Shown here: positions 29,464-40,506 of the stretch, in pieces
Position numbering within the stretch: position 1 is the first letter of the stretch
Layout: each line of letters starts with the position of its first letter
DNA from: Nocardia thailandica NBRC 100428
GTDB lineage: Bacteria; Actinomycetota; Actinomycetes; Mycobacteriales; Mycobacteriaceae
Length of the DNA stretch: 64,000 nucleotides
NCBI RefSeq assembly: GCF_000308795.1
Contig: NZ_BAGK01000025.1
Span: forward strand, 31,042 to 95,041
Direction: 5' to 3'
Notes under the pieces: model-generated
Database searches by the model: none
Seen by the model: only the letters and a program-made list of their open reading frames with translations
What the model was told of the DNA's origin: nothing
Program-made: the position numbers and the translations under genes

Positions 29464-30813
29464 ATGACCGACGACACCGCCGACGCGCTGCGGGCGCGTA
29501 TCCGGGACCTGATGGGTCAGGCGAAACACGATCTGACGCAGCTGGTCTCGTTCAAGTCGGTGGCCGACGCCCGGCAGTTCCCGCCGGAGGAGTGCGAGCG
29601 CACCGCGCACTGGGTCGCCGACGCCTTCGCCGCGGCGGGTTTGAACAAGGTCGGCCTGCACGAGACCCCCGACGGGAGCAAGGCCGTCGTCGCGTCGCGA
29701 CCCGCGCCGCCCGGCGCCCCCACGGTGCTGCTGTACTGCCACTACGACGTGCAGCCGCCGCTCGACGACGCCGCCTGGCGCACCCCGGTCTGGACGCTGA
29801 CCGAGAAGGACGGGCGCTGGTACGGCCGCGGTGCGGCGGACTGCAAGGGCAACATCGTCATGCACCTGACGGCCCTGCGCGCGATCGGCCCCGACTTCCC
29901 GATCGGCATCACCCTGGTCTCGGAGGGCTCGGAGGAACAGGGCACCGGCGGCCTGGAACGCTTCGTCGAGCAGAACCCCGACCTGCTGCGCGCCGACGCG
30001 ATCCTGGTCTGCGACAGCGGCAATTTCGCGGTCGGCGTGCCGACCTTCACCGAGACGCTGCGGGGCAACGTCAACGTGGTCGTCACCGTGTCGACGATGC
30101 AGGGGGCCATGCACTCGGGCATGTTCGGCGGCCCGGCCCCCGACGCGCTCGCCGCGCTGATCCACGTGCTGGCCACGCTGCGCGACGAGAAGGGCGACAC
30201 CACCGTCGACGGCCTGCGCAACGATCAGGTCTGGCCGGGCGTGCAGTACCCGGACGCGCAGTTCCGCGAGGACGCGGGCGTGCTCGACGGTGTCGACCTG
30301 CTCGGCAGCGGCACGGTCGCCGACATGCTGTGGGCGCGGCCCGCGCTGACCGTGCTCGGCATCGACGCGCCCGACGTCGTCGGGTCCGCCGCCGCCATCC
30401 AGCCCTCGGCGCGGGCGCGGCTCAATCTGCGCATCCCGCCCGGGATCGAGGCGGGCGCGGCGCTGCGGGCACTGGAGGCCCACCTGCGCGCGCACGTGCC
30501 CTGGCGGGCCGAGATCGCCATCGAGGTCGAGGCGCAGGGCGAGCCGTTCTCCGCCGCGGGCGGCGGCCCGGCGCGGGCCGCCATGGACGCCGCGCTGACC
30601 ACCGCCTTCGGCAGGCCGACCACCACCCAGGGCCAGGGCGGGTCGATCCCGCTGTGCAACGTCTTCGCCGACACCTACCCGAAGGCCGAGATCATGCTGC
30701 TCGGGGTCGAGGAGCCCAAGTGCCTCATCCACGCGCCGAACGAGAGCGTCGACCCCGGCGAGATCGAGCGGCTGGCGCTGGCCGAGGCGCTGTTCCTGAC
30801 CACCTACCGCTGA
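29464..30813 (+). CDS. M20 family dipeptidase
   Basis: 449 residues, zinc peptidase of the M20 family (carnosinase-like). Metal ligands are visible in Y-C-H-Y-D-V-Q-P, G-A-A-D-C-K-G, S-E-G-S-E-E and near the C-terminal I-H-A-P-N-E. A small dimerisation domain is inserted in the middle. It probably hydrolyses dipeptides in the cytoplasm. As the last gene of the gadC unit it could supply glutamate from peptides; this is inference. Confidence 0.9.
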   Translation: MTDDTADALRARIRDLMGQAKHDLTQLVSFKSVADARQFPPEECERTAHWVADAFAAAGLNKVGLHETPDGSKAVVASRPAPPGAPTVLLYCHYDVQPPLDDAAWRTPVWTLTEKDGRWYGRGAADCKGNIVMHLTALRAIGPDFPIGITLVSEGSEEQGTGGLERFVEQNPDLLRADAILVCDSGNFAVGVPTFTETLRGNVNVVVTVSTMQGAMHSGMFGGPAPDALAALIHVLATLRDEKGDTTVDGLRNDQVWPGVQYPDAQFREDAGVLDGVDLLGSGTVADMLWARPALTVLGIDAPDVVGSAAAIQPSARARLNLRIPPGIEAGAALRALEAHLRAHVPWRAEIAIEVEAQGEPFSAAGGGPARAAMDAALTTAFGRPTTTQGQGGSIPLCNVFADTYPKAEIMLLGVEEPKCLIHAPNESVDPGEIERLALAEALFLTTYR

Positions 30814-30814
30814 G

Positions 30815-31459
30815 CTAGAGGGTCAGCTCGGCCTCGGGCCGCACCGGACGGAACTCGGTGCCCGCGGGTGCCATCTCGGTGAGTCTGCCGAAGTAGATCC
30901 CGCGGGCCTCCGGCTCGATGATCCCGTAGTGGATGGGCACGGCGGTGCGCGGATTGACCGCACGCAGGTAGTCGACCGCCTCCGCGACCCGCATCCACGG
31001 CGCGGCCGCCGGGATCGCGAGCACCCCGACCGGCACCGGCGGCACCCACAGCGAGTCGCCGGGGTGCACCAGCTGGGCCGGATCGGCGGCGGTGCCGAGC
31101 TGGAAGACCGTGTTATCGATCACGGGGATCTCCGGGTGGATCACCGCGTGCCTGCCCCCGCCGCCGGTGATCCGCAACTCACCGAGGTCGAGGACCTGGC
31201 CCGCCGACACCGGCTCCCAGCCCTCGCCGCGCTGCTGGGCGGTCTCGGGATCCGACAGCAGGCGCGCGCCGGGATTGGCCTCGACGAGCGCCTCGATCCG
31301 GGCGGGATCGATGTGGTCGGGGTGCTGGTGGGTCACCGCGATCGCGTCCAGGCCGGTGATGCCCTCGAAGCCGTGCGAGAACGTCCCCGGGTCGAACAGG
31401 ACCTTGACGCCGTGCAGTTCCACCAGGATGCAGGAGTGGCCGAAGTGGGCGATGCGCAT
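30815..31459 (-). CDS. metallo-beta-lactamase fold hydrolase (UlaG-like)
   Basis: 214 residues. It has the N-terminal F-G-H-S-C-I-L-V-E and F-D-P-G strands and the H-Q-H-P-D-H-I-D metal motif of UlaG-like metal-dependent hydrolases. The final H-Y-G ligand is present. Substrate is unknown. TAGCAT lies six bases before the ATG, so it is probably leaderless. It is convergent with the M20 gene, one base apart. Confidence 0.88.
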   Translation of the reverse strand: MRIAHFGHSCILVELHGVKVLFDPGTFSHGFEGITGLDAIAVTHQHPDHIDPARIEALVEANPGARLLSDPETAQQRGEGWEPVSAGQVLDLGELRITGGGGRHAVIHPEIPVIDNTVFQLGTAADPAQLVHPGDSLWVPPVPVGVLAIPAAAPWMRVAEAVDYLRAVNPRTAVPIHYGIIEPEARGIYFGRLTEMAPAGTEFRPVRPEAELTL

Positions 31460-31556
31460 ACCGCGATGCTATGCCCGCGCGACCCCGGACGGCGGGTACG
31501 CGGGCCGCGCCACTAGGATTTCCCCTGTAACCCCCACACCACATGAGGAGCAACAG

Positions 31557-31793
31557 GTGGCACGAGTCGTGGTCGAGGTGATGCCGAAGGCCGAGATCCT
31601 GGACCCCCAGGGACAGGCCATCGTCGGTGCGCTCCCGCGTCTGGGATTCGCCGGAGTCGCGGATGTCCGGCAGGGCAAGCGGTTCGAGCTGGAGGTCGAT
31701 GACAGCGTCGACGACGCCGAGCTCGAGAAGATCGCCGAGGCCCTGCTGGCCAACACGGTGATCGAGGACTGGAAGGTCGTCCGGGTCTCATGA
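31557..31793 (+). CDS. purS: phosphoribosylformylglycinamidine synthase subunit PurS
   Basis: 78 residues, the usual size. It bridges PurL and PurQ in the FGAM synthase complex. The V-x-V-x-V-M-P-K-x-x-I-L-D-P-Q-G opening and G-K-R-F-E-L are diagnostic. GTG start with GAGGAG six bases upstream. It overlaps purQ by ATGA. Confidence 0.95.
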   Translation: MARVVVEVMPKAEILDPQGQAIVGALPRLGFAGVADVRQGKRFELEVDDSVDDAELEKIAEALLANTVIEDWKVVRVS

Positions 31794-32467
31794 GTGCCCG
31801 TATCGGTGTCATCACCTTCCCGGGCACGCTCGACGACGTCGACGCGGCCCGCGCGGTGCGCCTCGCGGGCGGCGAGGCCGTCAGCCTGTGGCACGCCGAC
31901 GCCGACATCAAGGGCGTCGACGCGGTCGTGGTGCCGGGCGGATTCTCCTACGGCGACTACCTGCGCTGCGGCGCCATCGCCCGGTTCGCCCCGGTGATGG
32001 GCGAGGTCGTGCGGGCGGCGGGCCAGGGTCTGCCGGTGCTCGGCATCTGCAACGGCTTCCAGGTGCTGTGCGAGGCGGGCCTGCTGCCCGGCGCGCTGAC
32101 CCGCAACGAGGGCCTGCACTTCATCTGCCGCGACCAGTGGCTGAAGGTCGAGTCGACCACCACGGCCTGGACCTCCCGCTACGACGACGGCGCGCAGATC
32201 CTCATCCCGCTGAAGTCGGGCGAGGGCCGCTACCAGGCGTCGGAGCAGGTGCTCGACGAGCTGGAGGGCGAGGGCCGCGTGGTGTTCCGCTACGCGGGCG
32301 ACAACCCGAACGGCTCGCAGCGCGGGATCGCCGGTATCGCCTCGGCGAACGGGCGGGTCGTCGGCCTGATGCCGCACCCGGAGCACGCCACCGAACCGCT
32401 CACCGGGCCCAGCGACGACGGCCTCGGCCTGTTCCTCTCGGTGCTGGACAGCCTGGTCAGCGCCTAG
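31790..32467 (+). CDS. purQ: phosphoribosylformylglycinamidine synthase subunit PurQ
   Basis: 225 residues, class I glutamine amidotransferase that supplies ammonia to PurL. The nucleophile cysteine is in G-I-C-N-G-F-Q and the His-Glu pair in P-H-P-E-H. Coupled to purS by ATGA. The third subunit, purL, lies separately at 35856-38150. Confidence 0.97.
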   Translation: MSARIGVITFPGTLDDVDAARAVRLAGGEAVSLWHADADIKGVDAVVVPGGFSYGDYLRCGAIARFAPVMGEVVRAAGQGLPVLGICNGFQVLCEAGLLPGALTRNEGLHFICRDQWLKVESTTTAWTSRYDDGAQILIPLKSGEGRYQASEQVLDELEGEGRVVFRYAGDNPNGSQRGIAGIASANGRVVGLMPHPEHATEPLTGPSDDGLGLFLSVLDSLVSA

Positions 32468-32474
32468 TTCTCCA

Positions 32475-32518
32475 CTCGGCCGCCGGCGCGCAGGGAAATC
32501 CGCGCTCCGGCGGCCGAG
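32475..32518 (+). terminator. hairpin terminator after purSQ
   Basis: A perfect 12-bp stem (CTCGGCCGCCGG and its complement) begins seven bases after the purQ stop, with a 20-base loop and AT-rich sequence following. Confidence 0.7.
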
Positions 32519-32612
32519 CTATTTCCGGGTGAAATCCCTTGCGGGTCGGTGTATTTCGGTGCAAGCCCGCTTGATCTGCGCATTCGGGGACGCGGAAATG
32601 GCGTTAACTGGG

Positions 32613-32645
32613 TACGCTGCTCACTGGTGCGAACAGCGCTGTTCG
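32613..32645 (+). promoter_or_regulatory. promoter and 16-bp operator of the MarR gene
   Basis: A TACGCT -10 box at 32613-32618 is followed by the perfect palindrome CGAACAGCGCTGTTCG at 32630-32645, which covers the start of transcription and ends 22 bases before the MarR ATG. This is the usual layout of a MarR autorepression site. Confidence 0.6.
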
Positions 32646-32667
32646 ATGAGTTTGTCAGTGGGTGGGA

Positions 32668-33099
32668 ATGCGATCCGAGTCCATCATGAGTGGGTATTCC
32701 ACAGTGCACGGCGCACTGCGCGCGGCGGAAAGAAATTGGCTTGGGCAACTGGAATCCGCCCTGTCCGCGGAGAATCTCACGGCCGACCACTGGTCCATGC
32801 TGTCGAACCTGTCCACCGATTCCGGCCTGACGATGAGCGAATTGGCCGGGCGGGCCCAGCTGCCGCCGTCCTCGGCGACCCGGCACGCGGACCATCTGGC
32901 CGAGCGCGGCCTGGTCTTCCGGCTCGCCGCCGAGGACGACCGGCGCCGCATCCTCATCGGACTCAGCGGCCTCGGCGCCGAACTGGTGGAGAAGGTGCGC
33001 GTGCACGAGCAGCGGGCCGAGGCCGAGCTGCGCGCCCACCTCGGCGCGCGCCGCTACGGTGACCTGCTCGCCGCGCTGACGGCCATCGCCGACATCTGA
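32668..33099 (+). CDS. MarR family transcriptional regulator
   Basis: 143 residues. The winged helix has the MarR pattern: L-T-M-S-E-L-A-G-R-A, the recognition helix near S-S-A-T-R-H-A-D-H-L and the wing D-D-R-R-R-I-L-I. N- and C-terminal helices form the dimer interface. Starts at 32662 and 32686 are also possible. It is a single-gene unit behind a palindrome, so it probably represses itself; other targets are unknown. Confidence 0.87.
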   Translation: MRSESIMSGYSTVHGALRAAERNWLGQLESALSAENLTADHWSMLSNLSTDSGLTMSELAGRAQLPPSSATRHADHLAERGLVFRLAAEDDRRRILIGLSGLGAELVEKVRVHEQRAEAELRAHLGARRYGDLLAALTAIADI

Positions 33100-34370
33100 G
33101 ACCCCGCGCCGGTGTCCTCTACGATCGCTGGCATGCCGGACTCGCTCACCGCCGCAACCACCGAGGGCCTGTGCGCCTTCATCGACGCCTCGCCCTCGCC
33201 GTTCCACGTCTGCGCGACGGTGGCGGAGGCCCTGCGCGCCGACGGTTTCACCCAGCTCGACGAGACGGCGGTGTGGACGCACGCGGAGGGCAGGTTCTTC
33301 GTGGTGCGCGGCGGCTCGCTCATCGCCTGGTCCACCGTGCCCGGCGCGCCCGGCTTCCGGGTGGTCGGCGCGCACACCGACAGCCCCAACCTGCGGGTCA
33401 AGCAGCACCCGGACCTGCTGTCCGCGGGCTGGCAGCTGGTCGGGCTCGAGCCCTACGGCGGCGCCTGGCTCAACTCCTGGCTCGACCGGGAACTCGGCGT
33501 CTCGGGCAGGCTGAGCGTGAACGACCGCGGCGTGGTGACGAATCTGCGCGTCCGCATCGACGAGCCGGTGCTGCGGGTGCCGCAGCTGGCCATCCACCTG
33601 TCCGAGGAGCGGCGCGGGGTCACCCTCGACCCGCAGCGGCACGTCAACGCGGTGTGGGCGATCGGCGACGAGCCCGCCTCCTTCCTCGACTTCGTGGCCG
33701 AACGGTCCGGCATCCGCCCCGCCGACGTGCTCGGCTGGGAACTGATGACCCACGACCTCGCCCCCAGCACGCTGGTCGGGCGCGACCGCGACCTGGTCAG
33801 CGCGCCACGGCTGGACAACCAGGCCACCTGCTACGCCGGGCTGGAGGCGTTCCGCGCGGCCGTCGACGCGCCGGGCGCGCACACCCCGGTGCTGGTCATG
33901 TTCGACCACGAGGAGGTCGGCAGCCAGTCCGACCGGGGCGCGCAGTCGGATCTGCTGCCCGCCGTGCTGGAGCGGATCGTGCTCGCCGGTGGCGGCGGCC
34001 GGGCGGAATACCTGGCCGCGCTGGCGGCGTCGGTGGTCGCCTCCGGGGACATGGCCCACGCCACCCACCCCAACTACCCCGAGCGGCACGAGCCCGCGCA
34101 CCGCATCACCGTCGGGGGCGGACCGGTGCTGAAGGTCAACCAGAACCTGCGCTACGCCACCGACGCGGCGGGCGCGGGCGCGTTCGCGCTGGCCTGCGCG
34201 CAGGCGGGAGTTCCGTTGCAGCGCTACGTGCATCGCGCGGACCTGCCGTGTGGTTCGACCATCGGCCCGATGACCGCAGCGCGCACCGGCATCACCACCG
34301 TCGACGTGGGGGCCCCGCAGCTGGCGATGCACTCGGCGCGCGAGCTGATGGCCGCCGCCGACGTGCCCGC

Positions 34371-35741
<1,371 letters not shown>

Positions 35742-35809
35742 GGGCACAGACTAACGGTTGTCCCCCCGGTCAGAGCGCAGGCGGGTTCGGGCCGTCGTAG
35801 CCGCCCGAC

Positions 35810-35855
35810 TAGACTTCGAGTCATCTTCCCCCGGTCGAAAGGACCCTGGTCTCCC
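35810..35855 (+). promoter_or_regulatory. purL promoter and short leader
   Basis: TAGACT at 35810-35815 is a good -10 box. GAAAGGA lies before the GTG start. The leader would be about 35 bases. Confidence 0.45.
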
Positions 35856-38150
35856 GTGACTCTGCAGGTCGACACGGTCGCTACCGCCGCAGCCACCCCG
35901 GACGTTTCGCAGCCGTACAAGGAACTCGGTCTCAAGGACGACGAGTACGCCCGCATCAAGGAGATCCTCGGCCGCCGTCCCACCGACGCCGAACTCGCGA
36001 TGTACTCGGTCATGTGGAGCGAGCACTGCTCCTACAAGTCCTCGAAGGTGCATCTGCGCTACTTCGGCCAGACCACCACCGACGAGATGAAGGCCTCCAT
36101 GCTGGCCGGCATCGGCGAGAACGCGGGCGTCGTCGACGTCGGCGACGGCTGGGCGGTCACCTTCAAGGTCGAGAGCCACAACCATCCGTCCTACGTCGAG
36201 CCGTACCAGGGCGCGGCCACCGGCGTCGGCGGCATCGTGCGCGACATCATGGCGATGGGCGCGCGCCCGATCGCGGTCATGGACCAGCTGCGCTTCGGCG
36301 CGGCCGACGCGCCCGACACCCGCCGCGTGGTCGACGGCGTGGTCCGCGGCGTCGGCGGCTACGGCAACTCCCTCGGCCTGCCCAACGTCGGCGGCGAGAC
36401 CGTCTTCGACGCCTCCTACCAGGGCAACCCGCTGGTCAACGCGCTGTGCGCCGGCGCGATGCGCGTCGAGGACCTGCACCTGGCCTTCGCCTCCGGCGCG
36501 GGCAACAAGATCATCCTGTTCGGCGCGCGCACCGGCCTCGACGGCATCGGCGGCGTGTCCGTGCTCGCCTCGGACACCTTCTCCGGCGACGAGTCCGGCA
36601 CCGGCCGCAAGAAGCTGCCCAGCGTCCAGGTCGGCGACCCCTTCACCGAGAAGGTGCTCATCGAGTGCTGTCTCGAGCTGTACGCGGGCAAGCTGGTCGT
36701 CGGCATCCAGGACCTCGGCGGCGCCGGGCTGTCCTGCGCGACCTCCGAGCTGGCCGCCGCCGGTGACGGCGGCATGCACATCGACCTGACCAAGGTCCCG
36801 CTGCGCGCCAAGAACATGACCCCCGCCGAGATCCTGTCGAGCGAGTCGCAGGAGCGCATGTGCGCGGTGGTCACGCCCGAGAACGTGGACGCCTTCATGG
36901 CCGTCTGCAAGAAGTGGGACGTGCTGGCCACCGTCATCGGCGAGGTCACCGACGGCGACCACCTGGTCATCACCTGGCACGGCGAGACCGTGGTCGACGT
37001 GCCGCCGCGCACCGTCGCCCACGACGGCCCGGTCTACGAGCGCCCGGTCCGGCGCCCGGACTACCAGGACGCCCTGATCGCCGATACCCCGGACGCCCTG
37101 CCCCGGCCGAAGACCGCCGAGGAACTGCGCGCCACCCTGCTGCAGATGATCGCCAGCCCGCAGCTGTGCAGCCGCAAGTGGATCACCGAGCAGTACGACC
37201 GCTACGTCCGCGGCAACACCGTGCTGGCCGAGCACGCCGACGCGGGCGTGATCCGCATCGACGAGGAGTCCGGCCGCGGCATCGCCCTGGCCACCGACGC
37301 GTCGGGCCGCTACACCAAGCTCGACCCGTACACCGGTGCGCAGCTGGCGCTGGCCGAGGCCTTCCGCAACGTCGCCACCACCGGCGCCACCCCCAAGGCC
37401 GTCACCAACTGCCTGAACTTCGGTTCGCCGGAGGACCCGGGCGTGATGTGGCAGTTCCAGCAGGCCGTGCGCGGCCTGGCCGACGGCTGCGCCACGCTGG
37501 GCATCCCGGTCACCGGCGGCAACGTCAGCTTCTACAACCAGACCGGCCAGGACGCCATCCTGCCGACCCCGGTGGTCGGCGTGCTCGGCGTCATCGACGA
37601 CGTGCACCGCCGCATCCCGACCGGTCTCGGCCTCGAGCCCGGCGAGACGCTGATCCTGCTGGGCGAGACCCACGACGAGTTCGGCGGCTCGATCTGGTCG
37701 CAGGTCGCCCACGACCACCTCGGCGGCGTCCCGCCGAAGGTCGACTTCGCCCGCGAGCAGCTGCTTTCGGAGGTGCTGACCTCCGGCTCCCGCGACGGCA
37801 TGATCTCCGCGGCGCACGACCTGTCCGAGGGCGGCCTCGCGCAGGCCGTCGTCGAGGCGGCCCTGGCCGGGGAGACCGGCTGCCGCATCCTGCTGCCCGA
37901 GGGCTCGGACCCGTTCGTGCAGCTGTTCTCCGAGTCGGCGGGCCGCGTGCTGGTCGCCGTGCCGCGCTCGGAGGAGACCCGCTTCACGAAGATGTGCGAC
38001 GCGCGTCAGCTGCCGTGGACCCGTATCGGCGTGGTCGACCAGGGCTCGGATTCGATCGAGGTGCAGGGACAATTCTCGGTCCCGCTCGCCGAGTTGCGCG
38101 AGGCTTTCGAGGGCACGCTGCCTAAGCTGTTCGGAGCGCACACCGCCTGA
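35856..38150 (+). CDS. purL: phosphoribosylformylglycinamidine synthase subunit PurL
   Basis: 764 residues, the small bacterial PurL that works with PurS and PurQ. Two repeated AIRS-like halves are present, with W-S-E-H-C-S-Y, the V-E-S-H-N-H-P-S nucleotide motif and G-G-N-V-S-F-Y-N. It makes FGAM from FGAR, ATP and ammonia. A hairpin terminator follows directly. Confidence 0.97.
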   Translation: MTLQVDTVATAAATPDVSQPYKELGLKDDEYARIKEILGRRPTDAELAMYSVMWSEHCSYKSSKVHLRYFGQTTTDEMKASMLAGIGENAGVVDVGDGWAVTFKVESHNHPSYVEPYQGAATGVGGIVRDIMAMGARPIAVMDQLRFGAADAPDTRRVVDGVVRGVGGYGNSLGLPNVGGETVFDASYQGNPLVNALCAGAMRVEDLHLAFASGAGNKIILFGARTGLDGIGGVSVLASDTFSGDESGTGRKKLPSVQVGDPFTEKVLIECCLELYAGKLVVGIQDLGGAGLSCATSELAAAGDGGMHIDLTKVPLRAKNMTPAEILSSESQERMCAVVTPENVDAFMAVCKKWDVLATVIGEVTDGDHLVITWHGETVVDVPPRTVAHDGPVYERPVRRPDYQDALIADTPDALPRPKTAEELRATLLQMIASPQLCSRKWITEQYDRYVRGNTVLAEHADAGVIRIDEESGRGIALATDASGRYTKLDPYTGAQLALAEAFRNVATTGATPKAVTNCLNFGSPEDPGVMWQFQQAVRGLADGCATLGIPVTGGNVSFYNQTGQDAILPTPVVGVLGVIDDVHRRIPTGLGLEPGETLILLGETHDEFGGSIWSQVAHDHLGGVPPKVDFAREQLLSEVLTSGSRDGMISAAHDLSEGGLAQAVVEAALAGETGCRILLPEGSDPFVQLFSESAGRVLVAVPRSEETRFTKMCDARQLPWTRIGVVDQGSDSIEVQGQFSVPLAELREAFEGTLPKLFGAHTA

Positions 38151-38157
38151 CCGGTCG

Positions 38158-38184
38158 GCGCCCGGGGCCCCGTGCCCCGGGCGC
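38158..38184 (+). terminator. hairpin terminator after purL
   Basis: A perfect 11-bp GC stem (GCGCCCGGGGC and its complement) with a five-base loop, seven bases after the purL stop. Confidence 0.7.
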
Positions 38185-38222
38185 TGTCGTCTCCGCTCGG
38201 GCGCCCGAGGAGGGAGCCGAGC

Positions 38223-40025
38223 ATGTCCACGGAAGTCTCCGGGCCGGACGAGGACACCCCCGCGCCCGTCGCCGAGCCGGCGTCGCCGCCCGCGGAAACG
38301 GACAATCCCGTACTGCGCGCGCTACACGCCGTCGACCGGTTCTTCCACCCGAACTACACCGGGCTGGTCGTGGCGACCATGTTCTACGGCTGGTCGATGA
38401 CCCCGTCGCTGCTGCCGCGCGACTGGTTCTTCCAGGGCCTGCTCAGCGGTATCAACGCCACCATCGGCTACGGCGGCGGCTGCCTGCTCGCCTGGGCCTG
38501 GCGGCGCTGGGTGGTCCCCCGGGTGACGCTGCCCGCGCGGGCCGCCGAACTCTGGGACCGGCGGCCGACGTGGACCGCGGCCGCCGTGCGGACGCTGATC
38601 GTGCTGGCCTGCCTGGCGTTCGCCACCGTCATGACCATCCGGTCCTCGCACTGGCAGCGGCAGATCCTCGAACTCATGGGCATGCCGCCCGACACCGACA
38701 GCAGCTTCCTGCGTGCCCTGCTGGTCGGCGCCGTCGTGGTGTTCCTGCTGGTGTGGATCTCGCGGCTGCTGGCCCGGCTGGTCGGCTGGGTCGCCCGTGA
38801 GCTGAACAAGTGGCTGCGGGTTCCCCGCAGCGTCGCCAAACCCGTCGGGGTGCTGATCGTCGGCGTGCTCGCGGTGCTGCTCTTCAACGGTGTGCTCGCC
38901 AAAGGCTTCTTCGCCGTCGCCAATTCGGCGTTCAGCGTGCGCAACAGCCACACCTCGCCGCACGCGAGCCAGCCGACGCTGCCCGAACGTTCGGGCAGCC
39001 CGGAGTCGCTGGCGAAGTGGGACACCCTCGGTTCCGAGGGGCGCTGGTTCGTCTCCTACGTGCCGAACGCGCTGCAGATCAGCCAGGTCACGGGGCGCCC
39101 GGCCAAGGAACCGATCCGCGTGTACGCGGGGCTGGAGTCCGCCGACGGCGTCGAGGCGCAGACCGACCTGGCCGTCGCCGAGCTCGACCGCACCCGGGCC
39201 TGGGAACGCAAGGCCCTCGTCGTGATCACCACCACCGGCACCGGCTGGGTCGACTCGTCGAGCGCCGAGGCGGTCGAACTCATGTACGGCGGCGACTCCG
39301 CCCTCGTCGCCACCCAGTACTCGTATCTGCCCAGCGCGCTGTCGTTCCTGTCGGACCGGGACAAGTCGATGACCATGGGCCGCACCCTGTTCGACAAGGT
39401 CTACGCCCGCTGGTCGGAGCTGCCGGAGAACGCCAGGCCCAAGCTGCTCGTCTACGGCGAGAGCCTGGGCTCGCAGGGCGCCGAGGGCGCCTTCTCCGGC
39501 CTGGCCGACCTGCGCAACCGCACCGACGGCGTGCTGTTCGTCGGCCCGCCGAATTCGAACCGGCTGTGGTCGGAATTCGTGCGCCGCCGCGACCCCGGCA
39601 GCCCCGAGATCGTTCCGGTCTACGCCGACGGCCTCTCGGTCCGCTTCGCCGCCGACAGCCCGCAGCTCGGCCAACCCGGCCCGAACTGGACCGAGCCGCG
39701 CATCGTCTACCTCCAGCACGCCTCCGACCCGGTGGTGTGGTGGTCGCCGGATCTGCTGTTCTCCGAACCGGACTGGCTGCGCGAGCCGCACGGGCCCGAC
39801 GTCTCTCCGTCGATGGCCTGGTACCCGATCGTCACCTTCTGGCAGGTGGCCGCGGATCTGCCGCGCGCGCAGACGGTCTCGAACGGGCACGGTCACAACT
39901 ACGGCTCCCTGGTGCAGGACGCGTGGGCCACGATCGCCCAGCCGCCGGACTACACGCCTGAGGTGGCCGACCGCATCCGGCTCTTCATCCAGGAGTCGGC
40001 GGCCACCGAGCACCAGCTCAAGTGA
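38223..40025 (+). CDS. Abhydrolase_9 membrane esterase-like protein (first copy)
   Basis: 600 residues. The N-terminal membrane domain has about four helices with an S-L-L-P-R-D-W pattern (Abhydrolase_9_N). The C-terminal alpha/beta-hydrolase domain has the nucleophile in Y-G-E-S-L-G-S and a late G-H-G-H-N-Y histidine segment. The domain probably faces outward and acts on lipids or acyl groups. GAGGAGGGAG before ATG 38223 sets the start. It is a close paralogue of 40507-42237. Confidence 0.88.
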   Translation: MSTEVSGPDEDTPAPVAEPASPPAETDNPVLRALHAVDRFFHPNYTGLVVATMFYGWSMTPSLLPRDWFFQGLLSGINATIGYGGGCLLAWAWRRWVVPRVTLPARAAELWDRRPTWTAAAVRTLIVLACLAFATVMTIRSSHWQRQILELMGMPPDTDSSFLRALLVGAVVVFLLVWISRLLARLVGWVARELNKWLRVPRSVAKPVGVLIVGVLAVLLFNGVLAKGFFAVANSAFSVRNSHTSPHASQPTLPERSGSPESLAKWDTLGSEGRWFVSYVPNALQISQVTGRPAKEPIRVYAGLESADGVEAQTDLAVAELDRTRAWERKALVVITTTGTGWVDSSSAEAVELMYGGDSALVATQYSYLPSALSFLSDRDKSMTMGRTLFDKVYARWSELPENARPKLLVYGESLGSQGAEGAFSGLADLRNRTDGVLFVGPPNSNRLWSEFVRRRDPGSPEIVPVYADGLSVRFAADSPQLGQPGPNWTEPRIVYLQHASDPVVWWSPDLLFSEPDWLREPHGPDVSPSMAWYPIVTFWQVAADLPRAQTVSNGHGHNYGSLVQDAWATIAQPPDYTPEVADRIRLFIQESAATEHQLK

Positions 40026-40030
40026 CGGCA

Positions 40031-40071
40031 CCGCCGGGTGGCCCGAACCCCTCGATCGGGCCACCCGGCGG
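40031..40071. terminator. bidirectional terminator
   Basis: A perfect 16-bp stem (CCGCCGGGTGGCCCGA and its complement) with a nine-base loop lies exactly between the convergent genes ending at 40025 and 40074. It is the longest perfect stem I found in the window. Confidence 0.8.
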
Positions 40072-40073
40072 GG

Positions 40074-40364
40074 TCACGCGGCGTGCTTGAACGGATCGTG
40101 TTCCGCGATCAGCTTTTCCAGGCGCGCCTCGTCGATGCGGCCGAGCAGCGCGGCGCTCTCCTGCTGGTCGCGCACGACCTTGGCCAGGGTGAAGCAGCTG
40201 GTCACCAGGAACAGCACGGACATGCCGAGGAAGCCGCGCTGCCAGGAATCCAGCGGCAGGTAGAAGATGCCGACGCCGACGCCGAACATGCTGACGCCGA
40301 ACGCGATAGCCGCCTGGGCCACGTAGGCCGAGGTGTTCTTCGGCTTGGTGCTCGATGTGCTCAT
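40074..40364 (-). CDS. YiaA/YiaB family small membrane protein
   Basis: 96 residues. Two membrane helices separated by a short G-x-F-Y-L-P-L-D turn match the YiaAB two-helix domain, then a charged helical tail. Function of the family is unknown; it lies in the inner membrane. It is inserted between two Abhydrolase_9 copies on the opposite strand. Confidence 0.82.
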   Translation of the reverse strand: MSTSSTKPKNTSAYVAQAAIAFGVSMFGVGVGIFYLPLDSWQRGFLGMSVLFLVTSCFTLAKVVRDQQESAALLGRIDEARLEKLIAEHDPFKHAA

Positions 40365-40506
40365 GCACCGAGGATCCCCGTCCGGCGACCGCCGCGAACG
40401 CGTACAACTACTCGAGCGCGGTGGGTAGTTGCCGCGTCATCGGGAGTGATCGACCCGCTACCGCAACCTGCGCGCGGCGTCGGTGCCGCCCGCCATACTG
40501 GTCAGC

